Positions 48,124-58,553 of a stretch of 64,000 bases of DNA are shown in pieces. This stretch comes from Hominisplanchenecus_A murintestinalis. GTDB taxonomy: Bacteria; Bacillota; Clostridia; Lachnospirales; Lachnospiraceae. Below the pieces are notes generated by a model, which was not told the origin of the DNA, made no database searches, and saw only the letters and a list, made by a program, of their open reading frames with translations. The position numbers and the translations under genes are program-made. The stretch covers positions 1 through 64,000 of the forward strand of contig NZ_CALPCM010000005.1 in assembly GCF_943193015.1 (NCBI RefSeq). Direction: 5' to 3'. The first letter of the stretch is position 1. The number at the start of each line of letters is the position of its first letter.

Positions 48124-49404
48124 ATGAGTTTACAGGTAGAGAAATTAGAGAAGAACATGGCGAAACTGACGATCGAAGTTCCTTTTGAGGAGTTTGACGC
48201 GGCAGTTCAGAAAGCATATTTGGCAAATAGAGGAAAGATTTCTATTCCGGGATTCCGTAAAGGAAAAGCACCCCGCAAGATGATCGAAAAAATGTACGGC
48301 GCAGGTATTTTCTATGAAGATGCAGTAAACGATCTGATTCCGGAGGCATATGACAAGGAAGTGGACGCCAGCGAGCTGGAAATCGTTTCCCGTCCGAAGA
48401 TTGACGTCGTACAGGTAGAGCCGGGACAGCCGTTTATTTTTACGGCGGAAGTAGCGCTCAGGCCGGAAGTAACTCTGGGTGAGTATAAGGGCATTGAGGT
48501 GGAGAAGCAGTCTGTCGAAGTGAGCGACGAGGAAATTCAGAAAGTGGTAGACGAAGAGCGTGAGAAGAACGCCAGAGTGATTGATGTGGATGACAGGGCT
48601 GTGGAAAACGGCGATATGGTAGTTCTGGACTTTGAGGGATTCGTGGACGGCGAAGCGTTTGACGGCGGAAAAGGCGAGAATTATGATCTGACCATTGGTT
48701 CCGGAAGCTTTATCCCCGGCTTTGAAGAGCAGCTGATCGGCGCTCAGATTGATGAGGAGACAGAGGTAAACGTTACATTCCCGGAAGAGTACCATGCGAA
48801 GGAACTGGCAGGAAAAGCTGCCGTATTTAAGTGTACTGTACATGAAATCAAGGTAAAAGAGCTGCCGGAAGCAGATGATGAGTTTGCGATGGATGTTTCT
48901 GAGTTTGATACATTAGACGAATATAAAGAGGACATCAGGAAAGACCTGGCAGAGAAGAAGGAAGCAGAAGCAAAATACGAGAAAGAAGCGAAAGTAATAG
49001 AAAAAATCGTGGAGAAAGCGTCTATGGAAGTTCCGGATGCGATGGTTGACAGCCAGATAGACCGTATGGTTGACGAGTTTGCAGGCAGGATGCAGGCACA
49101 GGGGCTTACGCTGGATCAGTATTTCCAGTTTACGGGTCTGACGTTTGAGAAGCTGTCTGAGCAGATGCGCCCAGAAGCTTTGAAGCGCATCCAGAACAGC
49201 CTGGTACTTGAGGCTATTGTGGCGGCAGAGCAGATTGAGATCAGCGAGGAGAAGCTGAACGAGGGTCTGGAGGATCTGGCAAAGCGTTACGGCATGGAGC
49301 CGGATCAGATAAAAGACAATGAATATGCAAGGGAACAGGTGGAGAAGGATCTGCAGGTTCAGGCGGCAGTTGACCTGGTAAGGGATTCGGCAGTAGAAGT
49401 ATAG
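48124..49404 (+). CDS. tig: Trigger factor
   Basis: Ribosome-associated chaperone and prolyl isomerase. Residues 1-145 form the ribosome-binding domain (MSLQVEKLEKNMAKLTIEV, IPGFRKGKAPRKMIEKMYG), 150-245 the FKBP-like isomerase (GDMVVLDFEGFVDGEAFDGG, GSGSFIPGFEEQLIG, VTFPEEYHAKELAGKAAVFK), and 250-426 the C-terminal helical chaperone body. Length is normal. It starts the tig-clpP-clpX-lon-engB run. Confidence 0.97.
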   Translation: MSLQVEKLEKNMAKLTIEVPFEEFDAAVQKAYLANRGKISIPGFRKGKAPRKMIEKMYGAGIFYEDAVNDLIPEAYDKEVDASELEIVSRPKIDVVQVEPGQPFIFTAEVALRPEVTLGEYKGIEVEKQSVEVSDEEIQKVVDEEREKNARVIDVDDRAVENGDMVVLDFEGFVDGEAFDGGKGENYDLTIGSGSFIPGFEEQLIGAQIDEETEVNVTFPEEYHAKELAGKAAVFKCTVHEIKVKELPEADDEFAMDVSEFDTLDEYKEDIRKDLAEKKEAEAKYEKEAKVIEKIVEKASMEVPDAMVDSQIDRMVDEFAGRMQAQGLTLDQYFQFTGLTFEKLSEQMRPEALKRIQNSLVLEAIVAAEQIEISEEKLNEGLEDLAKRYGMEPDQIKDNEYAREQVEKDLQVQAAVDLVRDSAVEV

Positions 49405-49459
49405 AAGCGGCCGGGACAGGCTGCGAGGAGAGTAATGGGGCATAGAGAGGAGAGTCATC

Positions 49460-50041
49460 ATGAGCTTAATACCTTATGTCATTGAGCAGTCAAGCCGTGG
49501 GGAGCGGTCTTATGACATTTATTCCAGGCTGCTGAAAGACAGAATTATCTTCCTGGGTGAAGAGGTGAACGATGTAACTGCAAATTTGATTGTTGCGCAG
49601 ATGCTGCACCTGGAAGCGGAAGATCCGGGCAAGGATATCCAGCTTTATATTAATAGTCCGGGCGGTTCTGTGACGGCAGGATGGGCGATTTATGATACCA
49701 TGCACTATATCAAGTGTGATGTTTCTACGATTTGTATGGGATTGGCAGCCAGCATGGGCGCGTTTCTGCTTGCTGGCGGGACGAAGGGAAAGCGCATGGC
49801 GCTCCCGAACGCGGAAATCATGATTCATCAGCCGTCAGGCGGCGCGAAAGGACAGGCGACAGAAATTAAAATCGTGGCGGACATGATTTTAAAGACGAGA
49901 AAGAGGCTGAACGAGGAGCTGGCGAAGAATACCGGGCAGCCAATTGAAGTAATTGAGGTAGATACAGAGAGGGATAATTACATGAGCGCTCAGGAAGCGT
50001 TGGAATACGGCCTGATTGACAGCGTAATTACCCATCGATAA
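49460..50041 (+). CDS. clpP: ATP-dependent Clp protease proteolytic subunit
   Basis: ClpP forms the 14-mer proteolytic chamber. The catalytic triad is S98 (GLAASMGAFLL), H123 (MIHQPSGGAKG) and D172 (ERDNYMSAQEALEYGLID). At 193 residues it is standard length; no long propeptide is present. It lies after tig and before clpX, the usual quality-control order. Confidence 0.98.
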   Translation: MSLIPYVIEQSSRGERSYDIYSRLLKDRIIFLGEEVNDVTANLIVAQMLHLEAEDPGKDIQLYINSPGGSVTAGWAIYDTMHYIKCDVSTICMGLAASMGAFLLAGGTKGKRMALPNAEIMIHQPSGGAKGQATEIKIVADMILKTRKRLNEELAKNTGQPIEVIEVDTERDNYMSAQEALEYGLIDSVITHR

Positions 50042-50137
50042 ACGAGAGGAAGCAAGGCTCCTGCTTAATTGGCGGGAGTCTTTAACCTGTTATTAGGAAA
50101 AAATTGCTGCTTTAAAGTGAGAACAGGAGGAATAAAA

Positions 50138-51424
50138 GTGAGAATTCAAGAACAGAAGGTAAGGTGTTCTTTTTGTAATAAATCAGAAGATCAGGTAAGA
50201 AAGCTGATTTCCGGGCCGGATGACGTCTTTATCTGTGATGAGTGTATTGAAGTGTGTTCCGAAATCGTGGAGGAAGAGCTGGAAAATGAGTACATGGAAG
50301 GGGAGTGTTCTCATCTTCCGAAGCCGGAGCAGATAAAGAGGTTTCTTGATGAATATGTAATCGGGCAGGATGAGGCAAAGAAAGCGCTGTCTGTGGCAGT
50401 GTATAACCACTATAAGAGGGTTACGGCCGGACGGGATTTAGGCGTAGAGCTGCAGAAGAGCAATATTCTGATGCTGGGGCCTACCGGCTCGGGAAAGACG
50501 CTGCTGGCACAAACTCTGGCGAGACTTTTAGACGTGCCGTTCGCCATCGCGGACGCGACTTCCTTGACAGAAGCCGGGTATGTGGGCGAAGATGTGGAAA
50601 ATATTCTGCTGAAACTGATTCAGGCGGCGGAACATGATATAGCGCGTGCAGAGTATGGAATTATTTATATTGATGAGTTTGATAAGATTACCAGGAAGTC
50701 GGAAAATGCTTCGATTACGCGCGATGTGTCTGGGGAAGGCGTGCAGCAGGCGCTCCTGAAGATTTTGGAGGGAACGGTTGCTTCTGTGCCGCCGCAGGGA
50801 GGGAGAAAGCATCCGCAGCAGGAGCTTCTCCAGATTGATACGACGAACATCCTCTTTATCTGCGGCGGCGCGTTTGAAGGGCTGGACAAGATTATTGAAA
50901 CCCGGATGGATACGAAAGCTATAGGATTTAATGCGGAGATTGGCGCAAAGCAGGAAAAAAATATCGGCGAACTTTATCAGAATGCGCTTCCGCAGGATTT
51001 TATTAAGTTTGGAATGATACCGGAAATCATGGGGCGCGTGCCAGTGGTGGTATCTTTGAATTCTTTAGATAAAGAAATGCTGATGCGTATCCTTCAGGAG
51101 CCGAGGAACTCCATTGTCAAGCAGTACAAAAAGCTTTTTGAGCTGGACGGCGTAAAGCTGCAGTTTGAGAAGGAAGCGCTGGAAGCGGTTGCAGATAAAT
51201 CTTTGGAGAGAAAGACGGGAGCAAGAGGGCTGCGTTCTATTATTGAGCAATCCATGATGGATTTGATGTACACAGTGCCTTCAGACGAGTCGATTGAAAG
51301 CTGCGTAGTGACAAAAGATGTTATCGATGGAAGCGGAAGCCCGAAATTTTCTTACCGGGAAAAGCTTCCGGTCCGTAGTGCGGGAAGGAAAAGAAAGACG
51401 AGAACGTCAATAGAGACGGCTTGA
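50138..51424 (+). CDS. clpX: ClpX unfoldase
   Basis: The AAA+ unfoldase feeds substrates to ClpP. The N-terminal zinc finger is intact (VRCSFCNKSEDQVRKL, ICDECIEVC), followed by Walker A LGPTGSGKT, YVGEDVENILLKL, DEFDKI and the RISRD-type GARGLRSI region. A GTG at 50138 is the start: CAGGAGGAA lies seven bases upstream and the zinc-finger sequence begins directly after. An in-frame extension back to 50069 has no ribosome binding site. Confidence 0.95.
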   Translation: MRIQEQKVRCSFCNKSEDQVRKLISGPDDVFICDECIEVCSEIVEEELENEYMEGECSHLPKPEQIKRFLDEYVIGQDEAKKALSVAVYNHYKRVTAGRDLGVELQKSNILMLGPTGSGKTLLAQTLARLLDVPFAIADATSLTEAGYVGEDVENILLKLIQAAEHDIARAEYGIIYIDEFDKITRKSENASITRDVSGEGVQQALLKILEGTVASVPPQGGRKHPQQELLQIDTTNILFICGGAFEGLDKIIETRMDTKAIGFNAEIGAKQEKNIGELYQNALPQDFIKFGMIPEIMGRVPVVVSLNSLDKEMLMRILQEPRNSIVKQYKKLFELDGVKLQFEKEALEAVADKSLERKTGARGLRSIIEQSMMDLMYTVPSDESIESCVVTKDVIDGSGSPKFSYREKLPVRSAGRKRKTRTSIETA

Positions 51425-51462
51425 GGATAAGCGGGATATCCTGCGTCAGGTAAGAGGTAGAT

Positions 51463-53781
51463 ATGAGTAAATTAACAAAGGAGATGCCGGCAGTGGCATT
51501 GAGGGGAATGGTAATTCTTCCGTCAATGACCGTGCATTTTGATATCAGCAGGGAGAAATCCATAAAGGCAGTGGAGCAGGCAATGCAGGAGAACCAGCAG
51601 CTTTTTGTGGTCGCCCAGCGGAGCCCGGAAACCCCGGAACCGGAGAAAAAGGATTTATACAGTGTCGGTACGGTTGTAAACATTCGTCAGCTTCTGCGCC
51701 TTCCGCAAAACATTTTCCGGGTTTTGGCGGAGGGAACTGAAAGGGCAGAACTGGTGGATCTGGATGAGGAACAGGGGTATCTCCGCGCAGAGGTAGAAAC
51801 TTTTGAGGAGCGTGCGGAGGATGAACCTGGAGAGGCGCAGAGAGAAGCGATGCTCCGAAACCTGAAAGAGCTTTATCAGGAGTATGCCCAGGTAAACGGA
51901 AGGATGCGAAAAGAGCTTACAACTCAGATTATAAGGGAAGAGAAGCTTTCGAAACTGGTGACAGATATTGCGGTGAATCTTCCGCTTTATTATGAGGAAA
52001 AGCAGAAAATCCTGGAGGCGGCGGACTTGGCGGAGCGATATGAGCTGCTCTGTGTGATTCTCTGCTGTGAGACGGAAATCATGCGTGCCAGGGTGGAGCT
52101 TCAGCAAAAGGTGAGGGAGCGTGTCGATAAGAACCAGAGGGATTATATGCTACGGGAACAGCTGAAGGTTATCCGTGAGGAACTGGGAGATGAGTCTGTT
52201 TTTACGGATGCGGAACAGTTCCAGGAAGCGGCGGCAAAGCTGAAAGCGCCCAGGTATGTAAAGGAAAAACTGGATAAAGAAATCGGCCATCTGAAAAATA
52301 TGGCGGGAAATACTTCTGAGAGCGCTGTAGTCCGGAGCTATATTGAAACGCTTCTGGAGCTTCCCTGGGATAAAATGTCGAAGGACAATAAGAACCTGAA
52401 AGACGCCAGGAAAGTTCTGGAGACTGACCACTATGGGCTGGAGAAGGTGAAGGAGCGTGTGCTTGAGTTTCTGGCAGTGCGTATGCTTACAAAGAAAGGG
52501 GAAAGTCCCATCCTCTGTCTGGTGGGGCCGCCGGGAACAGGAAAGACTTCTGTCGCGAAATCCATTGCCCGCGCGATGAATAAGAAATATGTGCGCATCA
52601 GCCTGGGCGGCGTGCGGGATGAAGCGGAAATCCGGGGGCACAGGCGCACATATGTAGGAGCCATGCCGGGAAGGATTGCGAATGGAATGAGGGCGGCGGG
52701 GGTGAAAAACCCGCTGATGCTTCTGGATGAGATAGATAAGACCAGCAGTGATTATAAGGGCGATACGGCTTCTGCGCTTTTGGAGGTGCTGGACGCCGAA
52801 CAGAACGTAAAGTTCCGGGATAACTACGTGGAGATTCCGATGGATTTGTCGGAGGTGCTGTTTATCGCTACAGCAAATGACACGCGGACGATACCGCGCC
52901 CGCTGCTGGACCGCATGGAACTGATTGAGATTTCCAGCTACACAGAGAATGAAAAGTTCCATATCGCGAAAGAACATCTGCTCGAAAAGCAGATAAAGAA
53001 GAATGGGCTGGAAAAGTACGATGTGACGGTGACAAACGGCGCGTTAAAGAAAATAATTTCCAGTTATACGAGGGAGGCCGGCGTACGCAGCTTGGAGCGG
53101 AAAATTGGTGAAATCTGCCGGAAATCCGCGAGGGAGATTTTGGAGAATGGAAAGAAGTCTGTGAAAATCTCAGAGGGAAATTTGGATAAATATCTCGGCG
53201 CGGAGCGTTACAATGACAGCCTGCGCCAGAGAGAGGATGAAGTGGGCATTGTATGCGGGCTGGCGTGGACCAGCGTGGGTGGCGATACCCTGGAGATTGA
53301 AGTGAATGCTATGCGCGGTAAGGGCAGGCTTCAGCTTACGGGACAGCTTGGGGATGTCATGAAAGAGTCTGCGGAGGCGGGAATCAGCTACATCCGTTCC
53401 GTAGGCAAAGAATACGATATTCCGGAGGATTTCTTTCAAAAGCATGATATTCATATCCATATCCCGGAGGGGGCGGTACCGAAAGACGGCCCGTCAGCGG
53501 GAATCACGATGGCGACGGCAATCTTGTCAGCAGTTACCGGACATAAAGTGCGGGCGGATGTGGCTATGACGGGGGAAATCACCCTGCGGGGGCGCGTCCT
53601 GCCAGTGGGCGGCCTGAAAGAGAAGCTGCTGGCAGCCAGGAACGCAGGGATGAATACGGTACTGCTGCCTGGAAAAAATAAGGTAGACGTGGAAGAAATT
53701 TCGAAAGAAATAAAAAAAGGGCTGGAGCTGGTTTATGTGGAAACGATGAAGGACGTCCTGCCAGTGGCGCTCATAAAGTAA
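51463..53781 (+). CDS. lon: ATP-dependent Lon protease
   Basis: A 772-residue soluble Lon of the LonA type. It has the N-terminal substrate domain (ALRGMVILPSMTVHFDISRE in part), Walker A CLVGPPGTGKTS (about 350), the AAA DEIDKTSSDYKGD and FIATANDTRTIPRPLLDRMEL sequences, and a C-terminal protease domain with the Ser of DGPSAGITMA and the Lys near GLKEKLLAARNAG. It degrades damaged proteins and regulators. It sits between clpX and engB. Confidence 0.97.
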   Translation: MSKLTKEMPAVALRGMVILPSMTVHFDISREKSIKAVEQAMQENQQLFVVAQRSPETPEPEKKDLYSVGTVVNIRQLLRLPQNIFRVLAEGTERAELVDLDEEQGYLRAEVETFEERAEDEPGEAQREAMLRNLKELYQEYAQVNGRMRKELTTQIIREEKLSKLVTDIAVNLPLYYEEKQKILEAADLAERYELLCVILCCETEIMRARVELQQKVRERVDKNQRDYMLREQLKVIREELGDESVFTDAEQFQEAAAKLKAPRYVKEKLDKEIGHLKNMAGNTSESAVVRSYIETLLELPWDKMSKDNKNLKDARKVLETDHYGLEKVKERVLEFLAVRMLTKKGESPILCLVGPPGTGKTSVAKSIARAMNKKYVRISLGGVRDEAEIRGHRRTYVGAMPGRIANGMRAAGVKNPLMLLDEIDKTSSDYKGDTASALLEVLDAEQNVKFRDNYVEIPMDLSEVLFIATANDTRTIPRPLLDRMELIEISSYTENEKFHIAKEHLLEKQIKKNGLEKYDVTVTNGALKKIISSYTREAGVRSLERKIGEICRKSAREILENGKKSVKISEGNLDKYLGAERYNDSLRQREDEVGIVCGLAWTSVGGDTLEIEVNAMRGKGRLQLTGQLGDVMKESAEAGISYIRSVGKEYDIPEDFFQKHDIHIHIPEGAVPKDGPSAGITMATAILSAVTGHKVRADVAMTGEITLRGRVLPVGGLKEKLLAARNAGMNTVLLPGKNKVDVEEISKEIKKGLELVYVETMKDVLPVALIK

Positions 53782-53794
53782 AAGGAAGTAAAGT

Positions 53795-54388
53795 ATGATT
53801 ATAAAGAATGCAGAGTTAGAGACAGTCTGTGGGATTACCAGCGTCCTGCCGGATCATGACAAGGCAGAGATTGCATTTGCCGGGAAATCCAATGTGGGGA
53901 AATCTTCACTGATTAACGGGCTGATGAACCGGAAATCCCTGGCGAGAACCAGTTCCCAGCCGGGAAAGACCCAGACGATTAATTTTTATAATGTCAACCA
54001 GACGGTGTATCTGGTGGATTTGCCGGGATATGGATACGCGAAGGTGTCCCAGTCGGAGAAAGAGAAATGGGGAAAGCTGATAGAGCGTTATCTCCACAGC
54101 TCCAAACAATTGCGGGCAGTATTTCTGCTGATTGATATCCGGCATGAGCCTTCCCAGAATGATAAGATGATGTATGACTGGATTCTGCATAACGGCTATG
54201 AGCCGATTATCATTGCCACGAAGCTGGATAAGTTGAAACGCAGCCAGGTGGCGAAGCATATAAAGATGGTAAAAGAGGGGCTTCATGTGGTTCCCGGAAC
54301 TGCCGTAATTCCTTTTTCGGCGGTTACGAAGGATGGAAGGGATGAAATCTGGGAGATTATAGAGGGCTGTATGGCACAGGAATGTTAA
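53795..54388 (+). CDS. engB: Ribosome biogenesis GTPase YsxC/EngB
   Basis: A GTPase needed for late 50S assembly. G1 GKSNVGKSS (about 30-38), G3 DLPGYGYAK and G4 TKLDK are intact, with the EngB-type opening (NAELETVCGITSVLP). The 197-residue size is normal and the gene follows lon, the common pairing in Firmicutes. A terminator follows. Confidence 0.96.
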   Translation: MIIKNAELETVCGITSVLPDHDKAEIAFAGKSNVGKSSLINGLMNRKSLARTSSQPGKTQTINFYNVNQTVYLVDLPGYGYAKVSQSEKEKWGKLIERYLHSSKQLRAVFLLIDIRHEPSQNDKMMYDWILHNGYEPIIIATKLDKLKRSQVAKHIKMVKEGLHVVPGTAVIPFSAVTKDGRDEIWEIIEGCMAQEC

Positions 54389-54416
54389 AATGCCCAGAGT
54401 GAGAAGCGGTTTTGAG

Positions 54417-54444
54417 AAAACCAGGTTTGCCTGGTTTTCTTTTA
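54417..54444 (+). terminator. Terminator after engB
   Basis: AAAACCAGG pairs with CCTGGTTTT (54430-54438) around TTTG, then TCTTTT. Confidence 0.75.
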
Positions 54445-54452
54445 AATAATTA

Positions 54453-54470
54453 CCGACCGACCGGTCGGAC
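54453..54470 (+). promoter_or_regulatory. TetR operator palindrome
   Basis: CCGACCGGTCGG (54457-54468) is a perfect 12-base palindrome, extended by flanking CCGA and AC. It lies between the engB terminator and the RND start, about 25 bases before the ATG. The TetR-type regulator encoded at the other end of the operon is the expected ligand. Confidence 0.8.
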
Positions 54471-54490
54471 GATACAAGGAGGAACAGCAT

Positions 54491-57400
54491 ATGATTGCAA
54501 AATTTAGCGTAAAGCGGCCTTATACAGTCGTGGTGGGTATGGTGCTGGTATTGGTGCTGGGATTTGTATCTTTCTCAAAGATGAAAACAGATCTCCTGCC
54601 GGATATGACTCTGCCCTATGCCCTGGTGTACACGACATACATAGGCGCCAGCCCGGAAGAGGTGGAGACTACGGTTACCAGGCCCGTGGAGCAGTCTATG
54701 GCGACCATCAGCAACATTGAGAACGTCACTTCCGTTTCAAGTGAGAATGTATCTGTGGTTGTTCTGGAATTTGCCCAGACCGTAAATATGGATGCGGTCA
54801 CGATTGAAATGCGGGAGAGTCTGGATCAGATTAAGGGGTATTGGGATGACAGTGTGGGAAGCCCGATTATTATGAAAATGAACCCGGATATGCTTCCGGT
54901 TATGGTTGCGGCGGCGGAAGCAGGGGATATGGAAGGCTCAGAATTGACAGATTATGTGAATAATACCGTGCTTCCGGAACTGGAAAGTATCGAGGGCGTG
55001 GCATCTGTGACAGCTTCGGGCCTGATAGACGAAGAAGTCCAGGTGGTAATCAGGCAGGATAAGATTGATGCGGTCAACAAGAAAGTAAAGAACGCCCTGG
55101 ACGGAAAGTTTGCCGAGGCAGAGAGCGAGATGGAGGACGCTAAAGCGGAATTAGAAGACGGGAAGACGAAGCTGGAAGAAGGGGAGCGGGCACTGGCAGA
55201 GCAGACTGCCAATGCAGAGAGCCAGATTTCCAGCGGACAGAACCAGCTGATTTCCGGTGAAGCGGAGTTGAACCAGAAAATTGCCGAGGTGGAGAGCGGG
55301 CTGGCGGAGCTTGAGACGGCGGAAAAAGAAATTCAGGCGCAGGAAGCGCAGCTTGCCGAGGCAGAAGAGCAGCTGGACGCGCTTCCAGGGCAGCTTACAG
55401 AAGCAGAGGAGGGCCTTGCAGCGATAGAGAGCGGGATTACAGGATTGGAGGCGGCAGCGGCAGGGCTTGAACAGGCGAAGCCTGCATTTGAGGGAAAGGC
55501 GGAGCTGGAGAAGCAGCTTGACGAGGCAGAGAAGAACCCTGATACTCCGCCGGCGGCTTTGGCAGCGCTGCGGCAGCAGCTTACGGCTCTCCAGCAGCAG
55601 TTGGATGCAGTATTACAGCCTTTGGCAGCTATGGGGATAGATACCAGCGGAAGCTATGAAGAAATCCAGCAGAAGATTAATACTCAGAAGTCAGAGTTGA
55701 TTTCACAGAAAACCCAGATGGAAACGGCAGTTGGGCTATTAAGGGAAATGGCAGAAGAAATTCCGAACCAGCGGCAGGCGATAGCAGAAGGGAAGAAGCA
55801 GATAAGAGATGGAAAAAAGCAGATAAAAGCAGGAAAGTCACAGCTTACGGAGGCAAAGCAACAGCTTACCGACGCAAAGAGCCAGATTGAATCAGGAAAA
55901 ATTTCACTTTCGGCAGCTCTTTCTGAACTGAACAGAAACAAAATCAGCGCGACCATAGAGATCGCGTCAGGCAAAGCACAGATTACTGCCGGGGAGAGCC
56001 AGCTTGACACGGCAAGGAAGGAGCTGGACAGCCAGAAAGACGCGGCTTATGAAAAGTCGGACGTAGAAGGAATCCTTACGGCTGACATGATAAAGGGAAT
56101 TCTTGCAGCGCAGAACTTCACCATGCCGGCCGGGTATGTAGCGGAAGAAGGTATTGATTTCCTGGTGCGCGTGGGCGATAAGCTCACGGATACGCAGTCT
56201 CTGGAAGATTTGATGCTTGTGGATTTACATATGAAGGGTTTGAAACCTATTTACCTTTCAGACGTTGCAGATGTGACGGTAACAGATAACAGCAGTGAGG
56301 TTTACGCCAAAATTAATGGGCATGCGGGCGTGCTGTTTTCCATGCAGAAGCAGTCGGGATATTCCACAGGAGACGTTTCTAAAAGGATTCAGAAAAAGTT
56401 TACGGAGATTGAGGAGGAATCCGGGAATACTCATTTTGTAAAGCTGATGGATCAGGGGATTTATATAGATATGGTTGTAAATTCCGTACTTGAAAATATG
56501 ATTTCAGGCGCGGTGCTGGCAGTTTTGATTCTTTTGCTATTCCTGAAAAGTGTACGTCCTACTGTGGTAATTGCATTTTCTATCCCAATCAGTATTTTAG
56601 CAGCAATTGTACTAATGTATTTCTCAGGAATCAATATCAACATCATATCCCTTTCGGGACTGGCGTTGGGAATCGGTATGCTGGTGGATAATTCTATCGT
56701 GGTTATTGAAAATATTTATCGTCTGAGAAACGAAGGAGTTTCTGCAAAAAAAGCGGCAGTGGAAGGGGCGCGCCAGGTAGCAGGGGCGATTGCGGCGTCT
56801 ACGCTTACTACCATTTGTGTATTTCTGCCGATTGTGTTTACAGAGGGAATTACAAGGCAGCTCTTTGTGGATATGGGACTGACGATTGCTTATTCCCTGT
56901 TGGCGAGCCTTGCAGTGGCGCTTACTGTTGTTCCTATGCTGGGGTCGGGCTTGCTGAAAAATACGGATGAAAAGAAGAGCCGTATTTTTGGCGGGCTTCA
57001 GAGCGGTTATGGAAAGATGATAGGTTTTGCTTTGAACCATAGGGCAATCGTGTTGATTGGGGCGGTATTGGCGCTGGTATTGAGTGCGGTGCTGTCTGTC
57101 TCAAAGGGGACGGAGTTTATGCCGGAAATGGAGAGTACGCAGATGTCCCTTACCCTGTCGCTGCCGGACGAGGGCGCAGGGAAACAGGAGCTTGCCGAGA
57201 TGTCGGATAAAGTAACAGAAAGGATACAGGATATTCCGGATGTAGAAGAAATCGGAGCCATGTCTCAGGGCGGCGGCATGATGGGAGTTATGGGAGACAG
57301 TGGTTCTGATACAGTTTCCATGTATCTGATTTTAAAAGAGGATAAGGAACTGGACAGTCTGCAGTTGGCGGAAGAAATTAAAGAACGTACCGCCGATTTA

Positions 57401-58552
57401 GCGTGTGAGCTGAATATTCAGACTTCCAGCATGGATATGTCGGCGCTTGGCGGAAGCGGAATCTCTGTCAAAGTGAAAGGGCGTGAGCTGGATACGCTAA
57501 AAGAGCTGGCGGCACAGGCGGCAGCGGTTCTCGAAACGGTAGAAGGGGCTGTGGATGTTTCCGACGGTATTGAAGAGAAGACTCTGGAAATGCGTATCGT
57601 GGTAGATAAAGATAAGGCTATGAAATATCAGCTTACTACGGCGCAGGTATTCCAGTTCCTTCAGGGAAAACTGGCGGATGCAAAGAGCGCGACAACACTT
57701 ACAACGGATGTGAAAGATTATCCGGTTATGGTCATTAGTGAGAATGATACGAAGCTTACCAGGGAACAGATTAAGAAACTGAAAATTGAAGGCAAAGATA
57801 AGAATGGGAATCCGAAAGATGTGCCGCTGAAAAATATTGTGGAATTTCAGGAGACAGAAGGATTTTCCTCGATCAACCGTGAAGCACAGACCAGGTATGT
57901 GACAGTCAGCGCGAAAGTAGACGCGGGCTATAATATCGGGCTGGTGGCAGGCGAGGCGGAACAGAAGCTAAAGGAGATAGAGCTGCCAAAAGGATATACA
58001 CTTGAGATGTCGGGAGAAAATGAGACGATTAACGAATCTATGGTGGAGCTTTTGAAAATGCTTGGTCTGGCGGTATTGCTGATTTACCTGATTATGGTGG
58101 CGCAGTTCCAGTCGCTGCTCTCTCCGTTTATTATTATGTTTACGATTCCTCTGGCATTTACAGGCGGCTTCCTGGGACTTTGGGCGACAGGAAAGCCGGT
58201 GAGCGTTATCGCGATGATAGGTTTTGTTATGCTTTCGGGTATTATCGTAAATAATGGAATCGTTCTGGTGGACTATATCAACCAGCTCAGGCGGGGCGGC
58301 ATGGAGAAACGAGCGGCCATCATAGAGTCAGGCCGAACCAGGCTGCGCCCAATCCTGATGACGGCGCTCACGACAATTCTTGGACTGAGTACAATGGCCG
58401 TCGGACTGGGAATGGGTGCGGATATGGTGCAGCCTATGGCAATTGTGGCCGTAGGAGGACTTCTTTATGGCACGCTGCTGACACTGGTAGTCGTTCCGTG
58501 CATTTATGACTTACTGAACAGGAAGAAAGATATGACGGAGGAGGAAATTTAA
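54491..58552 (+). CDS. RND-family exporter with large coiled-coil insert
   Basis: A 1353-residue RND/AcrB-type inner-membrane transporter (opening FSVKRPYTVVVGMVLVLVLGF; signature SGLALGIGMLVDNSIVVIENIYR; later NGIVLVDYINQLRRGGMEKR). Two six-helix bundles and the porter subdomains are recognisable. Residues about 195-520 are an inserted, strongly coiled-coil region (repeats of AELEDGKTKLEEG, AEAEEQLDALPGQLTEAE, KKQIRDGKKQIKAGKSQLTEAKQ). Periplasmic adaptor proteins of Gram-negative RND pumps have such hairpins, so a built-in adaptor is possible; the host has no outer membrane, and the insert could cross the wall instead. Expression is likely repressed at 54457-54468. Substrate unknown. Confidence 0.85.
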   Translation: MIAKFSVKRPYTVVVGMVLVLVLGFVSFSKMKTDLLPDMTLPYALVYTTYIGASPEEVETTVTRPVEQSMATISNIENVTSVSSENVSVVVLEFAQTVNMDAVTIEMRESLDQIKGYWDDSVGSPIIMKMNPDMLPVMVAAAEAGDMEGSELTDYVNNTVLPELESIEGVASVTASGLIDEEVQVVIRQDKIDAVNKKVKNALDGKFAEAESEMEDAKAELEDGKTKLEEGERALAEQTANAESQISSGQNQLISGEAELNQKIAEVESGLAELETAEKEIQAQEAQLAEAEEQLDALPGQLTEAEEGLAAIESGITGLEAAAAGLEQAKPAFEGKAELEKQLDEAEKNPDTPPAALAALRQQLTALQQQLDAVLQPLAAMGIDTSGSYEEIQQKINTQKSELISQKTQMETAVGLLREMAEEIPNQRQAIAEGKKQIRDGKKQIKAGKSQLTEAKQQLTDAKSQIESGKISLSAALSELNRNKISATIEIASGKAQITAGESQLDTARKELDSQKDAAYEKSDVEGILTADMIKGILAAQNFTMPAGYVAEEGIDFLVRVGDKLTDTQSLEDLMLVDLHMKGLKPIYLSDVADVTVTDNSSEVYAKINGHAGVLFSMQKQSGYSTGDVSKRIQKKFTEIEEESGNTHFVKLMDQGIYIDMVVNSVLENMISGAVLAVLILLLFLKSVRPTVVIAFSIPISILAAIVLMYFSGININIISLSGLALGIGMLVDNSIVVIENIYRLRNEGVSAKKAAVEGARQVAGAIAASTLTTICVFLPIVFTEGITRQLFVDMGLTIAYSLLASLAVALTVVPMLGSGLLKNTDEKKSRIFGGLQSGYGKMIGFALNHRAIVLIGAVLALVLSAVLSVSKGTEFMPEMESTQMSLTLSLPDEGAGKQELAEMSDKVTERIQDIPDVEEIGAMSQGGGMMGVMGDSGSDTVSMYLILKEDKELDSLQLAEEIKERTADLACELNIQTSSMDMSALGGSGISVKVKGRELDTLKELAAQAAAVLETVEGAVDVSDGIEEKTLEMRIVVDKDKAMKYQLTTAQVFQFLQGKLADAKSATTLTTDVKDYPVMVISENDTKLTREQIKKLKIEGKDKNGNPKDVPLKNIVEFQETEGFSSINREAQTRYVTVSAKVDAGYNIGLVAGEAEQKLKEIELPKGYTLEMSGENETINESMVELLKMLGLAVLLIYLIMVAQFQSLLSPFIIMFTIPLAFTGGFLGLWATGKPVSVIAMIGFVMLSGIIVNNGIVLVDYINQLRRGGMEKRAAIIESGRTRLRPILMTALTTILGLSTMAVGLGMGADMVQPMAIVAVGGLLYGTLLTLVVVPCIYDLLNRKKDMTEEEI

Positions 58553-58553
58553 T

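Noticed and set aside
52150..52977. 275-codon minus-strand frame inside lon
   Set aside because: Antisense to conserved Lon ATPase sequence, no start signals.
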